From Morganella morganii (GTDB lineage Bacteria > Pseudomonadota > Gammaproteobacteria > Enterobacterales > Enterobacteriaceae), in the NCBI RefSeq assembly GCF_003996855.1, contig NZ_NRQY01000001.1, positions 1,497,879-1,561,878 of the forward strand: a stretch of 64,000 bases of DNA, written 5' to 3'. Within the stretch, counting starts at the first letter, position 1. Every line of letters starts with the position of its first letter. The translations under genes were made by a program, and so were the position numbers. Positions 52,637 to 62,132 of this stretch are shown here, piece after piece. The notes below the pieces were generated by a model. The model did not search any database. It was not told where the DNA came from and saw nothing but the letters and a program-made list of their open reading frames with translations.

Positions 52637-53989
52637 ATGCAACAGAATACTGTGCAGATGAAACGCGTATTAAATACCCCCGCGTTGGTTTTCTTCGGGC
52701 TCGCCTATATGGTGCCCCTTGGTATCTTCACGACTTACGGACAGGTCACCGTCCTCAGTGAAGGTCATTTACCGGTTGCTTATATTATTACTCTGACAGC
52801 CGTCCTGTTTACCGCACTCAGCTATTGTAAAATGACCAGCACACTGCCGCTGGCCGGCTCTGCGTATTCTTATGTCCAGAAAATCTTCGGCGGGAATACC
52901 GGGTTTCTGGTCGGCTGGGCGCAATTGCTGGATTATCTGTTTCTGCCGATTATCAACTATATCGCCATCGGTATTTTTGTGCATGAAGCACTGCCGTCGG
53001 TACCGATGGAACTGATTATCGTCTCCGCCATTGTGATTGTGTCCGTACTGAATATTCTCGGGATAAAACTGGTCACCTCGATGAATATGCTGATCATTGT
53101 GATGCAGCTGATATTTATCGCGCTGTTCCTGTATCTCAGCTTCAGTTCAGCATTCACGCTGGATAAAGAGGCGCTGCTCGCTCCGCTGACGGTGATGTCT
53201 GATCAGGTATCCGGGCTGTTTGCCGGTGCGGCGGTTCTGTGTCTGGCATTCCTCGGATTTGATGCCATTTCCACCATGGCGGAAGAGACCAAAGACGCCA
53301 AACGCGCACTGCCGAAAGCAATTCTCTATACCGTGTTTATTGCCGGGACATTATTTATCATTATCTCTTACGCCGCCCACCTGAGCTATCCGGCGTGGCG
53401 TGATTTCCTGCCGAACACCGATATCGCCAGTATTCAGGTGATGGAAAAAGTCGGCGGTGCACTGATGGCGTCCTCCTTTATCACGGCTTATGTGATCGGC
53501 GTATTTGCCTCCGCGATGACATCCCAGGCCAGTATTGTGCGGATTTTTTATGCCATGGGCCGTGAAGGGGTGCTGCCGCGCTCTGTGTTTGCCCGTCTGC
53601 ATGCCCGGTTCAACACCCCGGTGCTGTCGATCCTGTTTGTCGCCCTCGCCTCACTGATGGCGCTGGTGCTCTCCCTGAGCCTGGTGGCGTCCATGATAAG
53701 CTTCGGCGCACTGATTGCATTTACCTTTGTAAACCTGTGTGTTATCAAACACTTTATTATTGACCGGAAGGAGCCGCTGACGGCTGCCGTGATTCTGCGC
53801 TGTCTGGTGGTACCGGCGATCGGGGTGCTGCTGACCCTGTGGCTGTGGACCAGTCTGGATGCCCAGGCACTGACTGTCGGCCTGATCTGGCTGGGGATCG
53901 GCGTGGTGTACCTCGGTGTGATCACCCGGTTCTTTACCCGCCGTCCGCCGTCAATCACGGAAGAAGAAACTCACTTAATTATCAATTAA
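52637..53989 (+). CDS. APC-family amino acid/amine permease (PuuP/PlaP-like)
   Basis: A 450-aa permease with twelve helices, most similar in layout to PuuP and PlaP, the putrescine importers of E. coli: GLAYMVPLGIF, FTALSYCKM, AGSAYSYVQKIFG, GWAQLLDYLFLPIIN and FLGFDAISTMAEETKDAKRALPKAI. The substrate may therefore be an amine or amino acid. GGAAGGG eight bases upstream fixes the ATG at 52637. The amidohydrolase gene follows after 27 bp, so import and hydrolysis of one substrate is likely. Confidence 0.85.
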   Translation: MQQNTVQMKRVLNTPALVFFGLAYMVPLGIFTTYGQVTVLSEGHLPVAYIITLTAVLFTALSYCKMTSTLPLAGSAYSYVQKIFGGNTGFLVGWAQLLDYLFLPIINYIAIGIFVHEALPSVPMELIIVSAIVIVSVLNILGIKLVTSMNMLIIVMQLIFIALFLYLSFSSAFTLDKEALLAPLTVMSDQVSGLFAGAAVLCLAFLGFDAISTMAEETKDAKRALPKAILYTVFIAGTLFIIISYAAHLSYPAWRDFLPNTDIASIQVMEKVGGALMASSFITAYVIGVFASAMTSQASIVRIFYAMGREGVLPRSVFARLHARFNTPVLSILFVALASLMALVLSLSLVASMISFGALIAFTFVNLCVIKHFIIDRKEPLTAAVILRCLVVPAIGVLLTLWLWTSLDAQALTVGLIWLGIGVVYLGVITRFFTRRPPSITEEETHLIIN

Positions 53990-54016
53990 CTCTGTTGATG
54001 AGGACTGGAGAGCATA

Positions 54017-55738
54017 ATGAAAATGACTGCCGCTGATATTATTTATCACAACGGTTATATCTATACTGCGGATGCGGAAAACCGCGTCGCCGGGGCCATC
54101 GCTATTGCTGACGGCCGTATTCTTGCCTGTGGTGATAATGATGACATGGCAGCATTCCGTGGTGAGCATACACAGTTTATCGACCTCGATGGCAAAATGA
54201 TGATGCCGGGGATTATTGATGGTCATATGCACCCGTTCTGGGGCGGTATTCAGCTGTTCGGCTGCCATCTGAATTATGAATCCCTGACCATTGACGAGAT
54301 CCTCGCCCGCGTGCAGGCGCATCTGGATAATGATCCGCGCACCGGCGAAAACGACTGGCTGAAAGTGACCGCCTGGCTGCGTCAGGGGATGTTACCGGCC
54401 GGTATTGATATGTACCGCGAAGATATGGACAAACTCAATACCCGCCACCCTGTCGTGCTGTTCTCCAATGACTGCCATACTCTGCTCGCCAACAGCCGTG
54501 CGCTGGAACTGTTCGGTATCACCAAAGAAACCCCGGCACCGAGTGACGGTAAAATCGGCAAACACGCTGACGGTGAACTGAACGGTATTCTCGAGGATGC
54601 CCCGGCCATGCGTGCAGCGGACAGCATTCCGTCCATTCAGGCTGACCGCGCGCCGGATGTTGCCCGTCTGGTGCAGAAAGTCCTTAATGAACAGGGCGTC
54701 ACCATGGTGATGGATGCCCGTGTGGCAGAATTGCAGCTGGATGCGTTCCGTACATTGCAGGAACAGGGTGAACTGACACTGCGTATTCAGGCCGCCCGTG
54801 AAATCACCCCGGATGATGCGCCGGACGTGGCATCTGTTCCGCAGGCCGTGAAAAACGCGGTTGCCTTTGCAGAGCGCTATCATCAGCCGGAATGGGGCCC
54901 TGAGCCGGGCATTGCGGTAAAAAACATCAAAATGTTTGTCGATGGTGTGCTTCAGTTCCCGACGATGACCGCCTCCCTGCTGAAACCGTACCGGATCAAT
55001 CACGGCACCCCGGCACAACCGGACTGGCGTGAGACAGATAACTACGGCGATCTCTACTTCACCTCAGACGTGATTGATGCCCTGCTCGAACGTATCGCAG
55101 CTGCCGGGTACGATCCGCATCTGCACACCGTCGGTGAAGGCGCGGTTGATATGGTGCTCAACGGTATCGAAAAAATGCGTGCCGCACATCCGGGCAAAGA
55201 TATCCGTCCGGGACTCGCTCACAATGAGCTGGTGGATGCCAAAGATTATGCGCGCTTCGCCAGACTCGGCACCATTGCCTGTCTCTCCTTCCAGTGGGCG
55301 GCACCAACTGCGGAGCTGGCGGAATTCACCCGCAATATGATCGGTGAAACCCGTTATCAGCAGCTGGAGCCTATCGCCAAGTTTATTGATGCCGGGGCGG
55401 TGGTCGCGTTCGGCAGTGACTGGCCGATTGATGATTTTGATGAATGGTATGATCTGAAAGTGGCGGCTACCCGCCGTGGTCATCCGGTTAACGGGCAGCC
55501 TGCACAGCGTCTGGATACTGACCGCGACCTGACCATCACGGAAGTGCTGCGCGCCGCCACGATTGACTCGGCTTATGCCCAGCACCGCGAAGATATTCTC
55601 GGCTCCCTAGAACCGGGCAAACTGGCGGATATTATCGTGCTGGATCGCAATGTGTTCCAGATCCCGGCGGATGATATCGCCAATGTGAAAGTGCTGCGTA
55701 CGATTGTCGGCGGTAAAACCGTTCATCTGACCAACTGA
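54017..55738 (+). CDS. YtcJ-type metal-dependent amidohydrolase
   Basis: A 573-aa amidohydrolase-3 family protein without a signal peptide, so cytoplasmic. The metal-binding HxH is in GIIDGHMHPFW (about 70-80); further ligands are in HLHTVGEGA, LAHNELVD and FGSDWPIDDFD (the terminal aspartate). Such enzymes hydrolyse N-acyl amides, formamides or cyclic amides; the substrate is unknown. GGAG precedes the ATG. It is the second gene after an APC permease and is followed by a terminator. Confidence 0.85.
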   Translation: MKMTAADIIYHNGYIYTADAENRVAGAIAIADGRILACGDNDDMAAFRGEHTQFIDLDGKMMMPGIIDGHMHPFWGGIQLFGCHLNYESLTIDEILARVQAHLDNDPRTGENDWLKVTAWLRQGMLPAGIDMYREDMDKLNTRHPVVLFSNDCHTLLANSRALELFGITKETPAPSDGKIGKHADGELNGILEDAPAMRAADSIPSIQADRAPDVARLVQKVLNEQGVTMVMDARVAELQLDAFRTLQEQGELTLRIQAAREITPDDAPDVASVPQAVKNAVAFAERYHQPEWGPEPGIAVKNIKMFVDGVLQFPTMTASLLKPYRINHGTPAQPDWRETDNYGDLYFTSDVIDALLERIAAAGYDPHLHTVGEGAVDMVLNGIEKMRAAHPGKDIRPGLAHNELVDAKDYARFARLGTIACLSFQWAAPTAELAEFTRNMIGETRYQQLEPIAKFIDAGAVVAFGSDWPIDDFDEWYDLKVAATRRGHPVNGQPAQRLDTDRDLTITEVLRAATIDSAYAQHREDILGSLEPGKLADIIVLDRNVFQIPADDIANVKVLRTIVGGKTVHLTN

Positions 55739-55762
55739 CGGTAACCGGCACTCTGAAAACAG

Positions 55763-55790
55763 AAACCTCATCACCGGATGAGGTTTTTTT
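55763..55790 (+). terminator. Terminator of the permease-amidohydrolase unit
   Basis: AAACCTCAT (55763-55771) / ATGAGGTTT (55778-55786) followed by T7. Confidence 0.9.
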
Positions 55791-55793
55791 ATC

Positions 55794-56255
55794 TCAGTGC
55801 TTAATTGCCAGCGTGTGGATCACCGGCTGGTAACCTTCGCGCTCATATAACCGCAGTGCGCCGGTATTTTCCGGCAGCACCGATAACTCCAGATGCGTAT
55901 GGCCCTGTGCTTTTGACCAGACTTTAACGGCATCCAGCAGCTCTTTACCTGTGCCCTGCCCGCGCACTACCGGATCAACCACAATATCAAAGATATAACC
56001 GAAACGGCGCGGCACCACGCAAGTATAAGGTGAGGTATCCTGCGTCTGGGCAAACACGAATCCGGTAATACACCCTTCCGTTTCCGCCACCAGCAGACAA
56101 AATTTCTCATCCGCAACGGCATTTTCGATAAACCCGCGATCCTGCTCCGCCGGACACCAGCGATCAGGCTGATAACCTGCCATCAGTGCAAATAATTGCT
56201 GATAAAGCTCAGCAATGCGGTCAGTGTCATTCAGTGTGGCCGGGCGGATTATCAT
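55794..56255 (-). CDS. GNAT-family N-acetyltransferase
   Basis: A 153-aa acetyltransferase with the acetyl-CoA loop VRGQGTGKELLDAV (Q/RxxGxG/A motif at about 98-111) and the late-strand ALRLYEREGYQP motif. The acceptor is unknown. It lies 12 bp behind the LOG-family gene on the same strand. Confidence 0.82.
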   Translation of the reverse strand: MIIRPATLNDTDRIAELYQQLFALMAGYQPDRWCPAEQDRGFIENAVADEKFCLLVAETEGCITGFVFAQTQDTSPYTCVVPRRFGYIFDIVVDPVVRGQGTGKELLDAVKVWSKAQGHTHLELSVLPENTGALRLYEREGYQPVIHTLAIKH

Positions 56256-56267
56256 CGTGCTCTCCGG

Positions 56268-56843
56268 TTAATCGTAGGTTTTGACCGCAGGCGCCTCATA
56301 GTCACGGAAACGGCGGATAAGCGCGTTACCGTCAGTTTCGGCTATTGCCATATGGCGGTATTTTTCCTGCATAAACTGTTCATCGGTCATTTTGTTGATC
56401 AGTGACAGCAGCGGATCATAATAGTTATTAATATTCATGAGCCCGACCGGCTTCTGATGCAGCCCGATCTGACTCCACGTAAAGACTTCTGCAAACTCTT
56501 CCAGAGTGCCGAAACCGCCCGGCAGTGCGACAAATCCGTCTGCCAGTTCAATCATTTTGCTTTTGCGTTCATGCATGGTACTGACACGGTGAAGTTCGGT
56601 CAGATTTTTATGGGCAATTTCGCGTCCTTCCAGCAAGGCCGGGATCACACCGATAGCCTGTCCGCCTTCACGGAGCACGGTATCCGCCAACGTTCCCATA
56701 ATCCCCACACTGGCACCACCGTAAACCAGGGTAATCCCCTGCTCAACCAGAACCCGGGCAAATTTCACGGCTTCATCGCGGTAAATCTCTGATGCACCCG
56801 CTGCTGACCCGCAATAGACCGCTATTCGTTTAATATCCCGCAT
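56268..56843 (-). CDS. LOG-family protein (TIGR00730 type)
   Basis: A 191-aa Rossmann-fold protein. The motifs YCGSAAG, VYGGASVGIMG and LPGGFGTLEEFAEV (PGGxGTxxE) define the LONELY GUY family, which contains nucleoside 5'-monophosphate phosphoribohydrolases. RKSKMIELAD supplies the conserved arginine/lysine. The ATG at 56843 gives the usual RIAVYCGS start; 24 further upstream codons have no support. Likely an AMP/cytokinin-type nucleotide hydrolase; substrate unproven. Confidence 0.85.
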   Translation of the reverse strand: MRDIKRIAVYCGSAAGASEIYRDEAVKFARVLVEQGITLVYGGASVGIMGTLADTVLREGGQAIGVIPALLEGREIAHKNLTELHRVSTMHERKSKMIELADGFVALPGGFGTLEEFAEVFTWSQIGLHQKPVGLMNINNYYDPLLSLINKMTDEQFMQEKYRHMAIAETDGNALIRRFRDYEAPAVKTYD

Positions 56844-57091
56844 ATCTGCCCTGTCCTTATCATTATAAATTGAAAATCCGAGAGTCAGTATACGCAAGCG
56901 GTCTGAAGATAGCACTCGTCAGATTTTGCTATGCTATCCCGCAACCTTTGTCAGCGGATTAATATCCTCTCAAATCAGTAATTGCTATCCGTCATCAGCC
57001 CCGCTAAGATTGCAGAACGAGTTCTGCCTTTTGCATGTAATTCCACATAACTAATTGTCTCATCGCATTTTTATTGCTCCCGAGGTTCTTC

Positions 57092-57991
57092 ATGTCTGCG
57101 TCTCCCCGCCAGCAAAGTGGTTCTCCGTGGTTACCGATCGGCTTATTGCTGCTGTCGATGATCTCTATTCAGAGCGGTGCCTCACTGGCGAAAACCCTGT
57201 TCCCGGTTATCGGCGCCCCGGGTGTGACCGCCCTGCGTCTGCTGCTGGGTACTGCTATTCTGCTGGTGATTTTTAAGCCCTGGCGGCTGCGTTTTACCCG
57301 TGAATCACTGCTGCCGATGCTGGGATACGGCCTCTCGCTCGGGGTGATGAACTATCTGTTTTATCTGGCGCTGTCCACCATTCCGCTCGGGATCGCTGTC
57401 GCGCTGGAATTTACCGGGCCGCTGGCTGTGGCGATGTTTGGTGCGCGGAAAATAACGGATTATCTCTGGATTATTCTGGTGATCGCCGGTCTGGCCTTTC
57501 TGCTGCCGCTCGGTGAGCAGATCGGGGATCTTAAGCAACTGGACCCGATCGGGATGCTGTATGCTCTGGGTGCCGGTGCGGGCTGGGCGCTCTATATTAT
57601 TTTCGGCCAGCGGGCCGGACGGTTTTACGGTACAGCCACGGTTTCTGTCGGGTCACTTATCGCCGCGCTGATTTTCTTCCCTGTCGGGGCATATCACAGT
57701 GATCTCAGTGTGATGTTCAGCTGGGCGGTACTGCCTGTCGGGGTGGCAGTGGCAATCTTATCAACAGCCTTTCCGTACTCGCTGGAGATGGTGGCACTGA
57801 CCCGTCTGCCGACACGGACATTCGGCATCCTGATGAGTCTTGAGCCGGTGATTGGTGCGATGGTCGGTATTATTTTCCTGAGCGAGCACCTGTTGTTCAC
57901 ACAATGGCTGGCGCTGAGCTGTATTGTGGTCGCCTCCATGGGCGCGGCACTGACCATCAAACCGAAGTCAAAAATCAAATCTGTTGAGTAA
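57092..57991 (+). CDS. rhtA: Threonine/homoserine exporter RhtA
   Basis: A 299-aa exporter with ten helices in two EamA repeats. SIQSGASLAKTLFPVIGAPG near the start and ALEFTGPLAVAMFGAR match E. coli RhtA (295 aa), which exports threonine and homoserine. GAGG six bases upstream supports the ATG at 57092. rhtA next to dps is the E. coli arrangement. Confidence 0.93.
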   Translation: MSASPRQQSGSPWLPIGLLLLSMISIQSGASLAKTLFPVIGAPGVTALRLLLGTAILLVIFKPWRLRFTRESLLPMLGYGLSLGVMNYLFYLALSTIPLGIAVALEFTGPLAVAMFGARKITDYLWIILVIAGLAFLLPLGEQIGDLKQLDPIGMLYALGAGAGWALYIIFGQRAGRFYGTATVSVGSLIAALIFFPVGAYHSDLSVMFSWAVLPVGVAVAILSTAFPYSLEMVALTRLPTRTFGILMSLEPVIGAMVGIIFLSEHLLFTQWLALSCIVVASMGAALTIKPKSKIKSVE

Positions 57992-58003
57992 TCCCCCATA
58001 CTG

Positions 58004-58024
58004 AAACCGGCCTTGTGCCGGTTT
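58004..58024 (+). terminator. Hairpin after rhtA
   Basis: AAACCGGC (58004-58011) / GCCGGTTT (58017-58024), without a long T-run after it. Confidence 0.65.
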
Positions 58025-58035
58025 GCCTATCGATT

Positions 58036-58081
58036 CTATAGATTTAATCGAATTTAACTATTATATGCACGGCCCTATAGT
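58036..58081 (+). promoter_or_regulatory. Candidate dps promoter with OxyR-like tetrads
   Basis: CTAT (58036), ATCG (58047) and CTAT (58058) recur at 11-bp steps, three of the four tetrads of an OxyR site; the first expected tetrad is missing. TATAGT at 58076-58081 can be the -10. In E. coli dps is activated by OxyR and by sigma-S. Confidence 0.4.
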
Positions 58082-58130
58082 AACCCCATCGAAACAACGA
58101 TATTTAACGGAATAGATAAGGGGAACAATA

Positions 58131-58634
58131 ATGAGCACCGCGAAATTAGTGAAAACCACAGCTTCTCACTTAGTGTACACCCGTAACGATGTCACTGATG
58201 ATATTAAGCAGGAAACCATTGATGAACTGAATCATCAGGTTCTTCAGTTTATTGACCTGTCCCTGATGACCAAACAGGCGCACTGGAATCTGCGCGGACG
58301 TAATTTCATTGCTGTACATGAAATGCTGGACGGCTTCCGCGACAGCCTGAACAGCCACCTGGATACCTTTGCCGAACGCGCTGTTCAGCTCGGAGGTGTG
58401 GCTCTCGGTACATCACAGGCCATCAGTAAGGCCACCGCTTTACCGGCCTATCCGACAGATATCCACAGCGTGCAGGATCACCTGAAAGTACTGGCCGACC
58501 GTTATGCCATCGTCGCCAACGATATCCGCCGTGCCGTCAGCCGCGTTGAGGATGAAAATACCGCAGATATGTTTACTGCCGCCTCCCGCGACCTCGACCA
58601 GTACCTGTGGTTTATCGAAGCTAATATCGAATAA
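58131..58634 (+). CDS. dps: DNA-protection ferritin Dps
   Basis: A 167-aa protein forming a dodecamer that binds DNA and oxidises Fe(II) with H2O2. The intersubunit ferroxidase ligands are His51, His63, Asp78 and Glu82, at the same positions as in E. coli Dps (also 167 aa). The lysine-bearing N-terminal tail (STAKLVKTT) used for DNA binding is kept. Confidence 0.97.
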   Translation: MSTAKLVKTTASHLVYTRNDVTDDIKQETIDELNHQVLQFIDLSLMTKQAHWNLRGRNFIAVHEMLDGFRDSLNSHLDTFAERAVQLGGVALGTSQAISKATALPAYPTDIHSVQDHLKVLADRYAIVANDIRRAVSRVEDENTADMFTAASRDLDQYLWFIEANIE

Positions 58635-58753
58635 GTATCAGAAATACAGCACCGCAGCCGCCGGGTTGCGGGCTGAAATAAACATCTCATGTGTGAGTAT
58701 GTGTCGAAGACAATAAAAACAGTAAGACCTTGTGAGTCAATCCTACCCTTTAT

Positions 58754-58778
58754 ACCGCCTCCGGGCGGTTTTTTTTTG
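58754..58778 (+). terminator. Terminator of dps
   Basis: ACCGCC (58754-58759) / GGCGGT (58764-58769), TCCG loop and T9. It lies 120 bp after dps. The remaining 190 bp to the chaperone gene are AT-rich with the direct repeat AATACGT-TAATACGTA near 58881-58899; no gene seen. Confidence 0.88.
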
Positions 58779-58968
58779 CTTATTATTCTGCGGTATTAAC
58801 GGTATTTCCCTATAAGCCACAACCCGAAAACATACGTATTTCAAAAACAAAAAAAACGCATAAAATTAAATGAAATAAAGGGAATACGTTAATACGTAAT
58901 TATGGCAGGTCATTATCTCAGTAATAATACCTGTCCGTGTATTCCTTTGCGCACAGCGGAGAAATTAA

Positions 58969-59673
58969 ATGAAATTATATCTGTTATTTATCGTGTATTT
59001 TATCAGCGTCTTTTCTTTCGCTGATAGTATCAGTGCAAATGGTACCCGCTATATTTATCCTGAGGGTGTAAGCGATATCACTGTCCGGATAAGTAATGGC
59101 TCCGCCGGTACGGCATTTGTTCAGTACTGGCTTGATCCGGGGGATTCTGAAGTACTGCCCGCGAAACTGCCTGTAACACCGTTTGAGCTGACTCCGCCGA
59201 TTTCGCGCATCAACCCCGGCGCAAATCAGATACTGCGCCTCAGGCTGATTGATAAAAATGCTATGCCGGCCGACAGAGAAAGCCTGTGGTGGCTGAATGT
59301 TCTTGATATTCCGCCGGTCAGTAAAACATCACCGCTGAAAGAAAAAGATTCTGTCCAGCTGGCAGTTCGTTCCCGGTTTAAAGTATTTTACCGCCCGACC
59401 GGATTAAGTGACAGAAGCACAGCCACTCAGCAGATAACATTTCAGTCCGGCAGTAATGCAATACAGGTAAATAATAATTCCCCGTACCATATTACCATTA
59501 CAGAAATAACCCTGGCAGATAAGAAACAAATATTGCATAAATCATTTATGCTGCAACCGAAAAGCCGTTCGGAAATCGCGGTAAAAAGCGCGGTTAAGCG
59601 CGGCAACACGCTGATTATCAGTAATATCAATGATTACGGCAGTAACGTAACCTTTACGGCCACCGCAGAATAA
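58969..59673 (+). CDS. Orphan fimbrial-type periplasmic chaperone
   Basis: A 234-aa PapD-like chaperone. A signal peptide of about 18 residues precedes two immunoglobulin-like domains. The invariant arginine and lysine that anchor subunit C-termini are visible in NGTRYIYPEG and RSRFKVFYRP; the proline-rich PFELTPPISRINPGANQILRLRL matches the F1-G1 region. No usher or pilin gene is nearby: it stands alone between dps and dinG. It may serve a fimbrial system elsewhere, or be a remnant. Confidence 0.82.
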   Translation: MKLYLLFIVYFISVFSFADSISANGTRYIYPEGVSDITVRISNGSAGTAFVQYWLDPGDSEVLPAKLPVTPFELTPPISRINPGANQILRLRLIDKNAMPADRESLWWLNVLDIPPVSKTSPLKEKDSVQLAVRSRFKVFYRPTGLSDRSTATQQITFQSGSNAIQVNNNSPYHITITEITLADKKQILHKSFMLQPKSRSEIAVKSAVKRGNTLIISNINDYGSNVTFTATAE

Positions 59674-59687
59674 TTGTCGCCGCGATT

Positions 59688-61796
59688 TTATTTTTCCGGT
59701 TCAATATCCGGCCGCACAATCGGAAAAACCGGTAATGCATTGAGCAGCCTGCTGCCGTACCGTTTGGTCAGCAGGCGCTGATCATAAATCACCACATCAC
59801 CATGGCACTGATGACTGCGGATCAGCCGTCCGACCTGCTGGATCAGGGTGAATGAGGCACCCGGCAGGCTCTGGATTTCAAACGGATAGCGGTTCAGGGA
59901 TTTCAGCCAGTCATTTTCTGTGATAATCACTGGGTTGGTGACCGGCGGAAAGGCGATTTTATGGATATGCACCTGCGTCAGGTAATCCCCTTTCAGATCA
60001 AGCCCCTCCGCAAAAGAATGCAGGCCTATCAGCACACTGGTCTGCCCGTCCCGTATCCGCTGACAATGTGTTTCCACCAGCCGGTAGCGGGGCTGATCGC
60101 CCTGTACCAGCAGTTGCAGCCGCAAATCTGTCACATGAGTGAGAAAAAGATCCATCGCCCGCTGGCTGTTAAACAGCACCAGCATGCCGCGGTGTTCACC
60201 GGACGCCAGTTGTGAGCGGAAGTAACGCGCCATCTCTCCGATATGCGCAGCTTCATCCGCCGGTGTCGGCTCATAATGCATTTTCGGGATCACCAGGCGC
60301 CCCTGGCGGCAGTGGTCAAACGGGGAACCGAGCGCCACAAAGCGATCATCCGCCTTTTCACTCAGCCCGGTCATTTCCTGTAACCGGCTGAAACTGTTGA
60401 GCGAACGCAGTGTCGCCGAGGTCACTATGATATTCGGCACATTGCGCCATAACAGATGCCCGAGCTGTTCGCTGACGCGAATGCCCGCACAGTGAAACCA
60501 GAGGTGAGACTGATTCTTTTCATAGCGGCGGCTGAGCCATTTTGAAACCGGTGCGTGTGAGATTTCCGACAGCGCCGCCAGACGCCACAGTTTGGCGCTG
60601 TTTTCCAGTGCGCCGAGAAACTTTCCGGCCGCGAGAATAGCCTTGTGCAGACGGACAATATCCTGCTTTGCTGTCTGTTCGTTCAGGTCACTGAGTATTC
60701 CCTCCACCATGCTGTGCAGAGCATCCGTCTGTTTTGACAGCTGCTGAGCGGCTGCGGTCAGCGGTTCCGGCAATTCCCCGAGCGGAAACAGATAGTGCGG
60801 ATCTGCCGCCTGCTCCGGCAGCAGCGCTTGTGTATACATTGCCACATCACGATACACGTCCGACATCGCTTCCAGATGTTTTTGCAGACGCGCGCTGTCC
60901 GCCAGTTTCGGTGGTTTTACCGGACGGAATTGTTGCAGATACTGAGTGACAAACCGGGAAAGGTTATCCAGCTGCGCCTGAAGTGATACCAGTGTGATAT
61001 CCCCCTCTACTTCCAGGGAATCACGGGCCACATCGGCAATATGATGCCCCTCATCCAGCACCAGCAGCAGTTTTTTACTTTCCGGCAGAACAGATTCATT
61101 TTCCATTGCCGCCATCACCAGCGCATGGTTGGCAACCACCACATCCACACTTTCAATTTCTCGCCGTGCCAGAAAAAACGGGCAGCGTGAGTAATACTGG
61201 CAGTTGCGGCCGAGGCAGCTGAGTTTGTCGGTACTGATTTTGCGCCACAGGCTGTCCGGAATGGAGGTTTTATGGTGATCCCGAAGGCCGTCCCAGCCGA
61301 AAGAGGTAAAATCATTCTGCAACTGCCGCACCGTGTCACGTTCAGAGGCCGTTGCCACATCCGCCTTATCTTCCAGCAGCAGCATCAGGTCAATCTGCTC
61401 CCCTTCCGCCGCACCGATCACCGCCATATTGCGCGGACACACATAACGCCCGCGCCCGAATGCGCCGGTAAAACGCAGGTCAGGGATAATTTTTGCCAGC
61501 AGCGGCAGATCTTTGCTGTAGATCTGATCCTGCAACGCGACATTGGCGGTGCTGATCACCAGCAGTTTTTGCTGCTCACGTGCCATTGCAATGCCGGGGA
61601 TCAGATAAGAGAGGGTTTTTCCCACCCCGGTCGGAGCTTCAATCACCAGATGCCGGCCTTCATCCCCCGCCATTGTCCGGGCAACCTCCGCAATCATCTC
61701 CCGCTGCGGGGCGCGCGGAACAAAGCCGTCAATCTGCTCCGGCAGGGCTTTGTACCAGGCGCTGATTTGTTGTTTGACGGTGGCGGAAAGGGGCAT
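59688..61796 (-). CDS. dinG: ATP-dependent DNA helicase DinG
   Basis: A 702-aa XPD-like superfamily 2 helicase, 5'-3', which resolves R-loops and replication-transcription conflicts. Walker A APTGVGKT is at 54-61, the Walker B is VLDEGHH, and the 4Fe-4S cysteines are Cys120, 194, 199 and 205, the same positions as in E. coli DinG. In E. coli it is LexA-regulated; here only a half-canonical box (CTGT-N8-CCAT) lies just upstream. Confidence 0.95.
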   Translation of the reverse strand: MPLSATVKQQISAWYKALPEQIDGFVPRAPQREMIAEVARTMAGDEGRHLVIEAPTGVGKTLSYLIPGIAMAREQQKLLVISTANVALQDQIYSKDLPLLAKIIPDLRFTGAFGRGRYVCPRNMAVIGAAEGEQIDLMLLLEDKADVATASERDTVRQLQNDFTSFGWDGLRDHHKTSIPDSLWRKISTDKLSCLGRNCQYYSRCPFFLARREIESVDVVVANHALVMAAMENESVLPESKKLLLVLDEGHHIADVARDSLEVEGDITLVSLQAQLDNLSRFVTQYLQQFRPVKPPKLADSARLQKHLEAMSDVYRDVAMYTQALLPEQAADPHYLFPLGELPEPLTAAAQQLSKQTDALHSMVEGILSDLNEQTAKQDIVRLHKAILAAGKFLGALENSAKLWRLAALSEISHAPVSKWLSRRYEKNQSHLWFHCAGIRVSEQLGHLLWRNVPNIIVTSATLRSLNSFSRLQEMTGLSEKADDRFVALGSPFDHCRQGRLVIPKMHYEPTPADEAAHIGEMARYFRSQLASGEHRGMLVLFNSQRAMDLFLTHVTDLRLQLLVQGDQPRYRLVETHCQRIRDGQTSVLIGLHSFAEGLDLKGDYLTQVHIHKIAFPPVTNPVIITENDWLKSLNRYPFEIQSLPGASFTLIQQVGRLIRSHQCHGDVVIYDQRLLTKRYGSRLLNALPVFPIVRPDIEPEK

Positions 61797-61982
61797 CAGA
61801 AAAACCTATGGATAAATAAACAGGGGGCTATTGTTTCACACTACAGAAAAAAAATCAGCATGTCCGGGCCGTTACCGCTCATTTTTTGCATACGGTTGCT
61901 TCAATAGTTTGTTACAATTAATCAACATCCCTCCGAATTTATCCGGCAGACAGGCTATATCAGATAAGATCAGAATACATTT

Positions 61983-62132
61983 ATGAAGAAATTATTGATT
62001 ATTTTCATTTTTATTTTTGCTTTCGGCTCCCTCGGCGGCGTTTTTCTTGCCGGAATGAACATGTATAATCGTTCAGTTGCCCCTGAGACTCCATCCACGG
62101 CGCAGGAGACGACCACCGGAGAAACCCGGTAA
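61983..62132 (+). CDS. Small single-pass membrane protein
   Basis: A 49-codon frame starting MKKLLIIFIFIFAFGSLGG. One hydrophobic segment (residues 3-22) is followed by a short polar tail rich in threonine and glutamate. It ends 31 bp before sseA on the same strand. The ribosome site is weak (AAGATCAGAA), so expression is uncertain; codon use and the typical membrane-leader composition favour a real gene. Confidence 0.45.
   Translation: MKKLLIIFIFIFAFGSLGGVFLAGMNMYNRSVAPETPSTAQETTTGETR

Noticed and set aside
61808..61823. LexA box before dinG
   Set aside because: CTGT-N8-CCAT has only one canonical half; the consensus needs ACAG on the other side. SOS control cannot be supported from sequence.
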